NCBI GenBank assembly: GCA_903958395.1
Contig: CAJBSZ010000139.1
Coordinates: forward strand, 1 to 33,338
Origin: an uncultured bacterium
GTDB taxonomy: Bacteria > Verrucomicrobiota > Kiritimatiellia > CAIKKV01 > CAITUY01
Reading direction: 5' to 3'
Length of the DNA stretch: 33,338 bases
The position numbers and the translations under genes were made by a program. Below the pieces are notes generated by a model. The model was not told the origin of the DNA. It saw only the letters and a program-made list of their open reading frames with translations, and searched no databases. Of the stretch, positions 24,650 through 33,271 are shown one piece after another; within the stretch, counting starts at the first letter, position 1; each line of letters starts with the position of its first letter.

Positions 24650-25492
24650 TCAGCGGCAGCCGGCATACTTTAAGATCTTGGAAAGCATGTCCTTCATATC
24701 CTTGCGGTGGACAATCATATCCACGAACCCGTGATCCACCAGGTATTCCGCAGTCTGGAAATCCTCGGGCAATTTCTGTTTGATGGTTTCCTCGATCACG
24801 CGGCGTCCGGCGAATCCGATCAGGCTGCGTGGCTCGGCGATATGAATATCGCCCACCATGGCAAAACTGGCCGAAACTCCGCCCGTGGTCGGGTCCGTCA
24901 TGATGGAGATATAGGGTAGATTGGCCTCCCGTAACTGGGCCAGTGCGGCGCATGTTTTAGGCATCTGCATCAGCGAAATAATGCCCTCGTGCATGCGGGC
25001 TCCGCCGGAAGCGGAGAGGATGATGTAGGGCAGCTTATGCCTGATTGCGTACAAGGCCGTCTGAAGGATTTTTTCCCCCGTTCCGCTGGCCAGACTGCCG
25101 CCCATGAACCGGAAGTCCATGATGGCAATGGCCACCTTGATGCCGTTGATTTTTCCTGCTCCGGTGGCCACCGATTCCTTCATGCCTGTTTTTTCGCAGT
25201 TTTCGACCGCTTTTTCAGCATAGGGGCCCTTGGAGTCAGAAAACTTAAGAGGGTCATTCCAGCTGACCTTGGCATTCAATTCAACAAAGGTTCCCGCATC
25301 CAGAAGCACATCAACCCGCTCTTTCCAAGTCAGGCGTTCATGAAAATGACACCGGTCGCAGACTTTCAGGTTTTTTTCCCACTCGTCCTTGTAAATGTGG
25401 GCTTTGCATGAAGGACACTGTATCCAGATATCCTCTTTCTTAGGGGATTCCGGTTTAGCGGCTATCTCTTTCGATTTGTGGAACCAAGCCAT
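24650..25492 (-). CDS. accD: Acetyl-CoA carboxylase carboxyltransferase subunit beta
   Basis: Zn-ribbon 'WIQCPSCKAHIYKDEWEKNLKVCDRCHFHERL'; 'MDFRFMGGSLASGTGEKI', 'ILSASGGARMHEGIISLMQMPKT', 'TGGVSASFAMVGDIHIAEPRSLIGFAGRRVIEETI'. Confidence 0.97.
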   Translation of the reverse strand: MAWFHKSKEIAAKPESPKKEDIWIQCPSCKAHIYKDEWEKNLKVCDRCHFHERLTWKERVDVLLDAGTFVELNAKVSWNDPLKFSDSKGPYAEKAVENCEKTGMKESVATGAGKINGIKVAIAIMDFRFMGGSLASGTGEKILQTALYAIRHKLPYIILSASGGARMHEGIISLMQMPKTCAALAQLREANLPYISIMTDPTTGGVSASFAMVGDIHIAEPRSLIGFAGRRVIEETIKQKLPEDFQTAEYLVDHGFVDMIVHRKDMKDMLSKILKYAGCR

Positions 25493-25541
25493 AAGCCGTC
25501 AGGCCTCCTTGTAAAATGTTGCGTTGCAGATTGATGCGTGA

Positions 25542-26291
25542 TCAGAAGTGGAAATTGAAGCTGGCGCCAAGTCCGACGCCTTCGAATTTCTGAACTTCCA
25601 ATTTGAGCCCCATGTTCGGGTTGGGGTTGAGCTGAAGACCGCCGATCATGCCGAACATCTGATCCTCGTTTCGGTCACTCATCGACAAGGTTGAGATTGC
25701 CGGTCCAAAATAGAATCCAAGCCGATCCCAAATGCCGGGTTTTTCGGGCCGGGAATAAACGCTCATGGTGACGGAGGCGAAGAGTTCTGACAGGTTCTTG
25801 CCCGAACCACCCCAATTATCCTTAATGCTGACATTTCGGTAAAACGAATTGACGTCGACGCCGACCCAGTAATTGTCAATGTCGTTCCAGGGTTCCAGAA
25901 CCATGAAGTCCAATGCACGGAGGGTTCCCCCGAAGAGCCATTCCGCGTTGGAGCCTTGTTTGCCGTTTCCTGAGCCTACATCCGCTTCGCCCGCACCCCC
26001 GTAGAGGGTTAACCATTTTGTGACGTCAAATCCCACGGTTGCGAGGAGATGGTTGATCTTCGTGTCGGTGGCCCCACCGAAATCAGACTTCAAGGTCCGG
26101 TTTTGCTGCTGGACGCCTATGCCCAGGCTGACCTTGCGTGGCCCGCCGCTATGGATTGCATCGGCAAACCGGGTTGAGTCGCCGTTAAACAAGGCGCCTT
26201 GATAAGCCGATGAATCCGCTCCGGAAGCCATGACCGACGTGCTCATCGCGACACAGGACAGAACCGACAAGAGGTTTACATAGGTTTTCAT
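25542..26291 (-). CDS. Outer-membrane beta-barrel-like exported protein
   Basis: Signal peptide 'MKTYVNLLSVLSCVAMSTSVMASG'; alternating hydrophobic pattern; C-terminal aromatic 'GVGLGASFNFHF'. Confidence 0.65.
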   Translation of the reverse strand: MKTYVNLLSVLSCVAMSTSVMASGADSSAYQGALFNGDSTRFADAIHSGGPRKVSLGIGVQQQNRTLKSDFGGATDTKINHLLATVGFDVTKWLTLYGGAGEADVGSGNGKQGSNAEWLFGGTLRALDFMVLEPWNDIDNYWVGVDVNSFYRNVSIKDNWGGSGKNLSELFASVTMSVYSRPEKPGIWDRLGFYFGPAISTLSMSDRNEDQMFGMIGGLQLNPNPNMGLKLEVQKFEGVGLGASFNFHF

Positions 26292-26332
26292 ATGCGGGGG
26301 ATACTAGCCGTTCAAAGAGGAACCTTTCAAGG

Positions 26333-28537
26333 TCAAATTTTAGCCCGTCGCAGGCGCAGGGCATTGGCGATGACCGAGACCGAGCTGAAACTCATGGCCG
26401 CTGCGGCCAGCGTGGGGCTCAGGAGAAGTCCAAAGGCCGGGTAAAGCGCTCCCGCAGCAAGGGGAATTCCAGCCATATTGTAGGAAAATGCCCAGAACAG
26501 GTTCTGGCGAATGTTCCGCATGACAGCCCGGCTGAGCAGGATCGCCCCTTCAATTCCCCGGAGATCCCCTTTAACCAGCACCACGCCGGCGCTCTCCATT
26601 GCCACATCAGTGCCTGTCCCCATCGCAATTCCCACATCGGCGGCGGACAGGGCAGGGGCGTCATTGATCCCGTCCCCCGCCATCACCACTCGGCGTCCTT
26701 CGGCTTTCAAGGAGTGGATGATCTCCCACTTCCCGGCTGGCGTCACGCCGGCGTGAACCTCATCGATCCCCAGTGGCCCGGCGATGGCCTCAGCGGCAGC
26801 GGAATGATCCCCGGTCAACATTACAATCCTCAATCCCATGTGATGCAAGGCCTTGATCGCCGCCGGGGTAGTGTCCCGGACTCGATCCGCCAGGGCAATG
26901 GTTCCAAGGATTGTCCCGTCCACCGAAACAGAAACCAGGGTTTCCCCGTTCTGGAAGGCGGGGTGAGGCCCGGTAGCTTTCTGAATACGAACGGCTCTGC
27001 CTGCCACGAGTCCGGCAACCCCTTCGCCGGCCATGGATTCAAATCCGGCCGCAGGTTCCGGCGTGATGCCCTGTTCACCCGCGTAGTGCACGATGGCCTT
27101 TCCTATAGGGTGTTCGCTATGAATTTCCACGGAAGCCGCCCACCTGAGGAGTTCTGTTTCCTTTATGGGGCCCTGCACCGCGACGACCCGGGGCCGCCCT
27201 TCAGTCAAAGTTCCGGTCTTATCCACCACCACGGTGTCGACGCTTCCCAGCTGTTCGAGTACCTCGGCATTCCGGAAGAGGATGCCGGCCCGTGCCCCGC
27301 GTCCCATGCCAACCATGACCGCCATCGGGGTTGCCAGGCCGAGGGCACAGGGGCAGGCCACAATCAGGACGGAGACGGCACTGACGAGGGCATGGGCCAG
27401 TCTCGGTTCCGGCCCCAGCCCCATCCAGGCAATGACTGCCGTTAAAGCGGCTACGACCACCACAGGAACAAATACGGCGGCTGCCCGGTCTGCCGCGTGC
27501 TGAACCGGCGCCCGGCTGCGCTGGGCCTCGGCCACCATGTGAAGGATGCGTGCGAAAAGGGTGTCTGCCCCCACTTTGTCAGCCCTCATCACAAAGGAGC
27601 CCGAAAGCGTGATGGCGCCCGCCGCAACAGGGATTCCTGGAACCCCCTCTATCGGGAGGGATTCTCCGGTCAGGAGCGAGTTGTCGAGCGAGCTTTGGCC
27701 TTCCAGAATGATTCCGTCTACCGGCACCTTGCCGCCCGGCTTGACCCGGATCCGGTCGCCCACCAGAACTTCGTTTAATGAAACCTCGGTTTCCTCGCCG
27801 TTTCGGATGACAAAGGCGGTGGTGGGCGCCAGCTTCAATAGTTCCCGGATAGCGGCACCGGTTTTGGTCCGCGCGCGCAGTTCCATGACCTGTCCCAGCA
27901 AGACCAGTATGATGATCGTGGAGGCGGCCTCAAAATAAACCGGAACTTCCCCCATATGCCGGAATGAGTCCGGAAAAATACCCGGCGCCAGAATCGCCAG
28001 AACACTGGCCCCATACGCCGTTCCAGTGCCCAGCCCGATGAGGGTGAACATGTTCAGGTTACGCGAGGCTAACGACTGCCACGCCCGCTGAAAGAAAGGC
28101 AGGCCGCACCCCAGAACGACCGGGGTCGCCAGGATCAGTTCGAGCCAACGGGATACCCGGGGCGAAATGAGATGATGGAGGCCGGGGAAGACCATGGGGC
28201 CCATGGCGAGCAGGAAAAGGGGGATCCCGAAGACCAGTCCGATTTTGAAGCGCCGGGTCATGTCATCCAGCTCGGAGGTGTCTTCCCCAGTTCCCATTCC
28301 GCTGCTTTCAAGCGCCATGCCGCATTTCGGGCAAGTGCCCGGCTTCTCGCTTTCAACCCCCTCGCACATGGGGCAGAAATAGGGGAGAGTGGACGCGTGT
28401 GCCGCCGGAACGGGGGCAAGGCCGAGGAATTTCCGGCGACAGAACTCACAGCAGAAGAAGAAGGTCTCGCCATTCCTGACGGCCGATAGCGCCGTCTTCT
28501 CATCCACCGTCATGCCGCATAGGGGGTCTATTACCAT
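26333..28537 (-). CDS. Copper-translocating P1B-type ATPase with N-terminal YHS and heavy-metal-binding (HMBD) domains
   Basis: 'MVIDPLCGMTVDEKTALSAVRNGETFFFCCEFCRRKF' (YHS), 'YFCPMCEGVESEKPGTCPKCGMAL' (HMBD), 'TGESLPIEG', 'CPCALGLATP', 'DKTGTLTEG', 'GDGINDAPALSAADVGIAMGTGTDVA', 'AMSFSSVSVIANALRL'. Confidence 0.95.
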   Translation of the reverse strand: MVIDPLCGMTVDEKTALSAVRNGETFFFCCEFCRRKFLGLAPVPAAHASTLPYFCPMCEGVESEKPGTCPKCGMALESSGMGTGEDTSELDDMTRRFKIGLVFGIPLFLLAMGPMVFPGLHHLISPRVSRWLELILATPVVLGCGLPFFQRAWQSLASRNLNMFTLIGLGTGTAYGASVLAILAPGIFPDSFRHMGEVPVYFEAASTIIILVLLGQVMELRARTKTGAAIRELLKLAPTTAFVIRNGEETEVSLNEVLVGDRIRVKPGGKVPVDGIILEGQSSLDNSLLTGESLPIEGVPGIPVAAGAITLSGSFVMRADKVGADTLFARILHMVAEAQRSRAPVQHAADRAAAVFVPVVVVAALTAVIAWMGLGPEPRLAHALVSAVSVLIVACPCALGLATPMAVMVGMGRGARAGILFRNAEVLEQLGSVDTVVVDKTGTLTEGRPRVVAVQGPIKETELLRWAASVEIHSEHPIGKAIVHYAGEQGITPEPAAGFESMAGEGVAGLVAGRAVRIQKATGPHPAFQNGETLVSVSVDGTILGTIALADRVRDTTPAAIKALHHMGLRIVMLTGDHSAAAEAIAGPLGIDEVHAGVTPAGKWEIIHSLKAEGRRVVMAGDGINDAPALSAADVGIAMGTGTDVAMESAGVVLVKGDLRGIEGAILLSRAVMRNIRQNLFWAFSYNMAGIPLAAGALYPAFGLLLSPTLAAAAMSFSSVSVIANALRLRRAKI

Positions 28538-28584
28538 CCCTCACTATTTCCCCAGTTCCGGGGACAAGCAAGGATTTTCTGATT

Positions 28585-29475
28585 TCAACCTTTTCTCATT
28601 TTCCGGTGCTCGCGTGGAGAATGTCCGATGGTTTTGCGGAAGAGGCGGGAGAAATAGTAGGGGTCGTCGTACCCGGCCTTTACGGCGATTTCGCGGATCG
28701 TGAGCGGGGTGGTGTCCATGAGCCTGCAGGCGAGCCGCATCCTTTGCTGGATCAGGAATTGCAGGGGAGCGACTCCGGTCTGGCGCTGGAACAGGAGGGA
28801 GAAATGAGCCGCGGATAACCCCGCATGACGGGCCAGGGCGTTCCGGGTCAGGGGTTCGACGCAGTGCTCCATGATATAGGTGACAGTGGGTTGGAGGTCA
28901 TGTGAGGCGGGTGCCCGGAGGGTGGGGGAATAGGCCTGATTATGGAAGAATATCAGTCCCAGTAGGTGGTGGCAGAGTTGGGCCAGATAGAGGATATTCG
29001 ACTGGCTGTACGCATCCGCGATGGCGGAGGTGGCGGAACAGAAGATGGATTCCAGTCCAGCGATGCACGCCGGAGCCAGCGGCAGCCTGAATTCACCATC
29101 AGGCAGAAGCCGCAGGTATAAGTCCGCGTCACTGCCCTTGAAATGAATCCAGTGGATCGACCACGGCTCCTGTTCGTCGGCCTCGTAACGGTGCGGTACT
29201 CCCTTGGGAATCAATAGTGCCTGACCGGCCTCCAGCAGGCTGTTGTGCCCCTGAACCTCGAACCGGCCTTTTCCTGCCACACAAACTATCAGGATGTTCT
29301 CATCGGCGCCCTCCGCCCGCTTCCGGTAATGGTGCCGGGCCTTTGGATACCAGCCTATATCACTGATGTAAAGCGGCTGCATGAGCGGGTGCAGGCAATC
29401 CCGTTCCAGGATGGGGCGCGGAATCATGTGCAGGATCTGCCCCCGGAATCCTTCGCTTTTCTTGAGTGTATTCAT
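28585..29475 (-). CDS. AraC-family transcriptional regulator with cupin-type sensor domain
   Basis: 'LLEAGQALLIPKGVPHRYEADEQEPWSIHWIHFKG' (arabinose-binding-like), HTH 'LTRNALARHAGLSAAHFSLLFQRQTGVAPLQFLIQQRMRLACRLMDTTPLTIREIAVKAGYDDPYYFSRLFRKTIGHSPREHRKM'. Start set to MNTLKKSEGF at 29475. Confidence 0.9.
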   Translation of the reverse strand: MNTLKKSEGFRGQILHMIPRPILERDCLHPLMQPLYISDIGWYPKARHHYRKRAEGADENILIVCVAGKGRFEVQGHNSLLEAGQALLIPKGVPHRYEADEQEPWSIHWIHFKGSDADLYLRLLPDGEFRLPLAPACIAGLESIFCSATSAIADAYSQSNILYLAQLCHHLLGLIFFHNQAYSPTLRAPASHDLQPTVTYIMEHCVEPLTRNALARHAGLSAAHFSLLFQRQTGVAPLQFLIQQRMRLACRLMDTTPLTIREIAVKAGYDDPYYFSRLFRKTIGHSPREHRKMRKG

Positions 29476-29496
29476 GGATAACGCGCTGACTTTCTC

Positions 29497-29526
29497 ATGC
29501 CCAAGTTGGCCTGTCAACTTGGGCAT
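29497..29526. promoter_or_regulatory. Perfect 12-bp-stem inverted repeat upstream of the AraC-family gene
   Basis: ATGCCCAAGTTG (29497-29508) - GCCTGT - CAACTTGGGCAT (29515-29526); lies 22-51 nt upstream of the AraC start, in the divergent intergenic region. Confidence 0.6.
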
Positions 29527-29544
29527 TATAACGGGTTACCCTCC

Positions 29545-29617
29545 CGCTCAGGGCAGGTCAGGCGCGGCACCGTAGCCGCCGCTGCTAAGCGGTGGCCGGA
29601 TCATGTCTGGATTATTA
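29545..29617. repeat. Partial/degenerate copy of the cruciform repeat found at 13680-13777
   Basis: CCGGATCATGTCTGGATTAT (29596-29615) resembles both arms of the first copy (CCGGGTTCATGTCTGGACAATT; reverse complement of the left arm CCGATCATGTCCAGCCAATT); preceded by two tandem hairpins GCGGC-ACCGTA-GCCGC and CCGCT-GCTA-AGCGG. Confidence 0.5.
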
Positions 29618-29684
29618 TGGGAACATTAAGGCTTTGTCCCATTGACCGTTGTTTTTTCAAGTCGTGTATGGTAGTAACGAATGG

Positions 29685-29993
29685 ATGAGGGTTACTCCTT
29701 TCCAGCAGCGTGTCTATGATCTGGTGGCTCGTATTCCCCGGGGCCGGGTGGCGACCTATAGAGATATTGCCGACCGGCTTGGGTGTGGCTCGGCCCGCGC
29801 GGTCGGCCAGGCGTTAAAGAGGAATCCCTTCGCGCCCAGGGTGCCCTGTCATCGTGTCGTCAGCTCGGACCTGACCCTGGGGGGCTTTCAGGGTAAAATT
29901 TCAGGCGCAGCCATCCGCCGCAAGTTGCGCTTGCTGGAAGGCGAGGGGATCCGTTTTACAAAGGGGAGGCTCGATGAATCCTGTCGGTACTAA
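29685..29993 (+). CDS. Methylated-DNA--protein-cysteine methyltransferase (MGMT/Ogt C-terminal-domain-only)
   Basis: 'TPFQQRVYDLVARIPRGRVATYRDIADRLGCGSARAVGQALKRNPFAPRVPCHRVVSSDLTLGGFQG'; active-site PCHRV present, so not an alkyltransferase-like (PWHR) variant. Confidence 0.9.
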   Translation: MRVTPFQQRVYDLVARIPRGRVATYRDIADRLGCGSARAVGQALKRNPFAPRVPCHRVVSSDLTLGGFQGKISGAAIRRKLRLLEGEGIRFTKGRLDESCRY

Positions 29994-31284
29994 CATCTGG
30001 CACCCCTATACCCGCTTCTCCGCCTTCTCGGACAAAGCGTTGCCGGTGATCACTCATGGCGAAGGCGCTTTCCTTTATGACGACCAGGGTCGGAAATACC
30101 TGGATGCCATCTCCTCATGGTGGGCCTGCAACCTGGGGCATGGCCATCCCCGCATTGTTGAGGCGATCATCCGGCAGACCCGGGAGCTGCAGCACAGTAT
30201 TCTTGGAAACCTGTCCCATCCCCGCGCCATGGAACTGGCGTCAATGATAAACGGGTTATTTCCCGACGATCGGCGCGTGATGTTCGCCAGCGATGGATCC
30301 TGTGCTGTGGAGGCGGCGCTGAAGATCGCGCTCCAGTACTGGTATAACATCGGGAAACCGGACAAGACGAAATTTGTGGCGCTCGATTTCGCCTATCACG
30401 GCGATACGCTTGGCGCGGTTTCGGTGGGCTATCTCGAGCCGTTTCACAAACCCTTCAAAAGCGCGCTTTTTCAGGTTTTCCAAGCTCCCTCACCCTGTTG
30501 CGGGACCTGCGCTTTCCACGAAACGGAACAGGTCTGCCTGAGCGAATGTTTTGACACGATGCGGATGCTGCTCAAGCAGCACGCCCATGAGCTGGCGGCC
30601 GTTATCCTGGAGCCCATGTGCCAGGGATCAGGCGGGATGAGGATTCAAAATCCAGAATACCTGAGGCGTCTTTCGCAGCTTTGCCGGGATGAGGGGGTGT
30701 TGTTGATTGCCGATGAGATTGCCGTGGGAATGGGGCGCACGGGAAAGATGTTCGCCTGCGACCATGCGGGGATAGCGGCCGATATTGTCTGCCTCTGGAA
30801 AAGTCTTTCGGCCGGGTATCTGCCGATCAGCGCGGCAGTGGCGCGGAGTGCCATTTACGAAACATTCAGCGACAAGCCCGAGGATCATACTTTTTATCAT
30901 GGTCATACTTTTGCCGGGAACCCGATCGCCGCCGCCGCGGCGGTTGAGACATTGCGCGTCTATCAGGAGGAGGGAATCGTCGCCCAGTCTGCCGCCATGG
31001 GTAGGGTTCTGGCAGAGGAACTTCAGGGTCTTTCCGCTCTTCCCGGCGTTCGCAATGTCCGCTCGCTGGGTATGATCGGCGTGGTGGAGCTGGACGATGA
31101 CAAAGAAGGGCAGGGCACCCGGCGCGCCATCCTGGTTCGCGACCGCTTGCGTGAAAACGGGATTCTCCTGCGTCCGCTGGGCCCGGTCATCTATGTCATG
31201 CCACCCCTCATCACTCCAGAACCGGTTCTTCGTTATCTCGTGCAGGCGATGGGAAAAGTGATTTCAGGAACGCCTCTAGCTTGA
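29974..31284 (+). CDS. bioA: Adenosylmethionine--8-amino-7-oxononanoate aminotransferase
   Basis: 'NIWHPYTRFSAFSDKALPVITHGEGAFLYDDQGRKYLDAISSWWACNLGHGHPRIVEAI', 'AYHGDTLGAVSVG', 'LIADEIAVGMGRTGKMFACDHAGIAADIVCLWKSLSAGYLPISAAVA', 'FYHGHTFAGNPIAAAAAVETL'. Confidence 0.95.
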   Translation: MNPVGTNIWHPYTRFSAFSDKALPVITHGEGAFLYDDQGRKYLDAISSWWACNLGHGHPRIVEAIIRQTRELQHSILGNLSHPRAMELASMINGLFPDDRRVMFASDGSCAVEAALKIALQYWYNIGKPDKTKFVALDFAYHGDTLGAVSVGYLEPFHKPFKSALFQVFQAPSPCCGTCAFHETEQVCLSECFDTMRMLLKQHAHELAAVILEPMCQGSGGMRIQNPEYLRRLSQLCRDEGVLLIADEIAVGMGRTGKMFACDHAGIAADIVCLWKSLSAGYLPISAAVARSAIYETFSDKPEDHTFYHGHTFAGNPIAAAAAVETLRVYQEEGIVAQSAAMGRVLAEELQGLSALPGVRNVRSLGMIGVVELDDDKEGQGTRRAILVRDRLRENGILLRPLGPVIYVMPPLITPEPVLRYLVQAMGKVISGTPLA

Positions 31285-31317
31285 CAGTCAGGAGGGCGTT
31301 TGATAACTCCGCGCGCC

Positions 31318-32265
31318 ATGAAAAACGAGAACCTCACCCTTTTTGCGCCTGCCAAGATCAATTTAACGCTGGAGGTTTTTGGAAAGCGGGCGGACGGATA
31401 TCACGACCTCCGGAGCCTCGTTGTTCCGGTATCCCTGTATGACGTTTTGACCCTGACGCCTCTGGACGCGGATATTGAGGTGTCCTGTGAAGTGGTCGGA
31501 TTGCCGGGTGAGAATCTTCCGATGCTGCCTGCTCCCCGGGATAATCTGGCGGTGCGTGCGGCCCACTTGCTCCGCGAGGTTACAGGGTGTTGCGGGGGTG
31601 CCCGAATCCATATTCGCAAGGAAATTCCGATTGGCGGGGGAATGGGCGGGGGAAGCGCGGATGCGGCGGCGGCGCTGACGGGGTTGAACCGTCTGTGGGG
31701 GACGGGATTGTCGATCGAGGCTCTGATGGAACTGGGCGCTCGTTTGGGGAGTGATATCCCGGCGATGGTGTATGGAAAGGCCGTCTGTATGGAGGGGCGG
31801 GGGGAGAAAATCACCCCTGTGCCCACTTGCTGGACGGCGGGAACGGAGTGGTGGATTGTCGTCGTCAACCCCGGATTCAACGTCCCCACGGGAGATATTT
31901 ACAGGCGATTTAGATCGGGGTTGACTTCGAATGAAGAAACCTTTATCAATGCACGCTTTGCGCTTGAAAGGGGCGACCGGAAACTGGCTTGTGCCAGCTT
32001 GGTGAATTCCCTTGAGGCGCCGGTTTACGATAAATATCCGCTCCTGGCGAGTGTGGCCGGAAGGCTGAAATCGGCGGGTGCGGACGGTGTTTTGTTGTCG
32101 GGCAGCGGAGCCTCGGTGTTTGCAGTGGCCGAGAATCACGGACAGGCCCTGGTGATCGAGGCGCGAATGAAGCGCGAAAACGGTTCGTGGTTGTGGTCAC
32201 GAGTCGCGCAAATATTGCCCGATGGTGTAATGGTAGCACACGGCCCTTTGGAGGCTAGAGTCTAG
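31318..32265 (+). CDS. ispE: 4-diphosphocytidyl-2-C-methyl-D-erythritol kinase
   Basis: 'LFAPAKINLTLEVFGKRADGYHDLRSLVVPVSLYD', GHMP motif 'PIGGGMGGGSADAAAALTGLNRLWG', 'LGSDIPAMVYGKAVCMEGRGEKI', 'VLLSGSGASVFAVAE'. The 3' end overlaps tRNA-Gln. Confidence 0.93.
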   Translation: MKNENLTLFAPAKINLTLEVFGKRADGYHDLRSLVVPVSLYDVLTLTPLDADIEVSCEVVGLPGENLPMLPAPRDNLAVRAAHLLREVTGCCGGARIHIRKEIPIGGGMGGGSADAAAALTGLNRLWGTGLSIEALMELGARLGSDIPAMVYGKAVCMEGRGEKITPVPTCWTAGTEWWIVVVNPGFNVPTGDIYRRFRSGLTSNEETFINARFALERGDRKLACASLVNSLEAPVYDKYPLLASVAGRLKSAGADGVLLSGSGASVFAVAENHGQALVIEARMKRENGSWLWSRVAQILPDGVMVAHGPLEARV

Positions 32266-32289
32266 GTTCGAGTCCTAGTCGGGCAACCA
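32216..32289 (+). tRNA. tRNA-Gln (anticodon TTG)
   Basis: Acceptor TGCCCGA/TCGGGCA with the U1-A72 pair typical of tRNA-Gln; D loop AATGGTA; anticodon loop CTTTGGA; T arm CTAGG-TTCGAGT-CCTAG; discriminator A and encoded CCA. Confidence 0.92.
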
Positions 32290-32297
32290 TCTGGCAG

Positions 32298-33245
32298 ATG
32301 ATGAATACGAGTAACATGAAGATTTTTACAGGAACAGCTCACCCGAAGTTGGCGCAGAGTATTGCCGACAGCCTGGGTCTTCCCCTGGGTAAGGCGGATG
32401 TCAAGCGTTTCCCGGATGGGGAGACCTGGGTGAAGATCCTGGAAAATGTCCGGGGCAAGGATGTGTTCGTCGTGCAGCCGACGTGCCACCCTCCGAACGA
32501 GAACATCATGGAGCTGCTGATCATGATTGATGCGCTGCGGCGCGCCTCGGCGGCTCGCATCACGGCGGTATTGCCCTTCTACGGGTATGCGCGGCAGGAT
32601 CGCAAGGATCAACCCCGTGTTCCCATTACAGCCAAACTGGTGGCCAATCTCCTGGTGGCATCCGGAACGAACCGGTTGCTGACCATGGATCTGCATGCCC
32701 AGCAGTTGCAGGGATTCTTTGACATTCCGGTAGATCATCTCTATGCCGCCCCGGTGCTGGGCAAGTATTTGATTGATAAGAAACTCACGAATCTGGTTGT
32801 GGTCTCGCCGGACACGGGTGGATTAAAAATGGCGCACGCCTACTCGGAGATGCTGAAGGCGGGCCTGGCGATTGTGGCCAAGCAGCGCAAAGGCCCGAGC
32901 GAGGTGGAAGCCATGACCATGGTGGGTGATGTCAAGGGGTGCAACTGCGTTCTGGTCGATGATCTGGCCACTACTGCCGGGACGTTGACCTCGGCGGCGC
33001 GCATTCTCAAGGAGAATGGGGCTGAAAATATTTTTGCGGCGGTGTCGCATGCCGTGTTGACGGATGTGGGCATCGAGCGGCTGAAGGCCTCCCCCATCAG
33101 GGAGCTGGTGACGACCGATACGGTTCCCCTGACGGTGAAGACCAACGGGTATCCGGTGACGGTGCTTCCGGTGGCCGGATTGCTGGGGGAAGCCATTATC
33201 CGCATTCATGACAACCAGTCGGTCTCATCATTGTTTAAACTTTAG
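32298..33245 (+). CDS. prs: Ribose-phosphate pyrophosphokinase (PRPP synthase)
   Basis: 'MKIFTGTAHPKLAQSIADSLGLPLGKADVKRFPDGETWVKILENVRGKDVFVVQPTCHPPNENIMELLIMIDALRRASAARITAVLPFYGYARQDRKDQPRVPITAKLVANLL', 'DLHAQQLQGFFDIPVDHLYA', 'VLVDDLATTAGTL'. Confidence 0.97.
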   Translation: MMNTSNMKIFTGTAHPKLAQSIADSLGLPLGKADVKRFPDGETWVKILENVRGKDVFVVQPTCHPPNENIMELLIMIDALRRASAARITAVLPFYGYARQDRKDQPRVPITAKLVANLLVASGTNRLLTMDLHAQQLQGFFDIPVDHLYAAPVLGKYLIDKKLTNLVVVSPDTGGLKMAHAYSEMLKAGLAIVAKQRKGPSEVEAMTMVGDVKGCNCVLVDDLATTAGTLTSAARILKENGAENIFAAVSHAVLTDVGIERLKASPIRELVTTDTVPLTVKTNGYPVTVLPVAGLLGEAIIRIHDNQSVSSLFKL

Positions 33246-33271
33246 GTTAAGGCGAAAGGGAAAAGGTAAGT

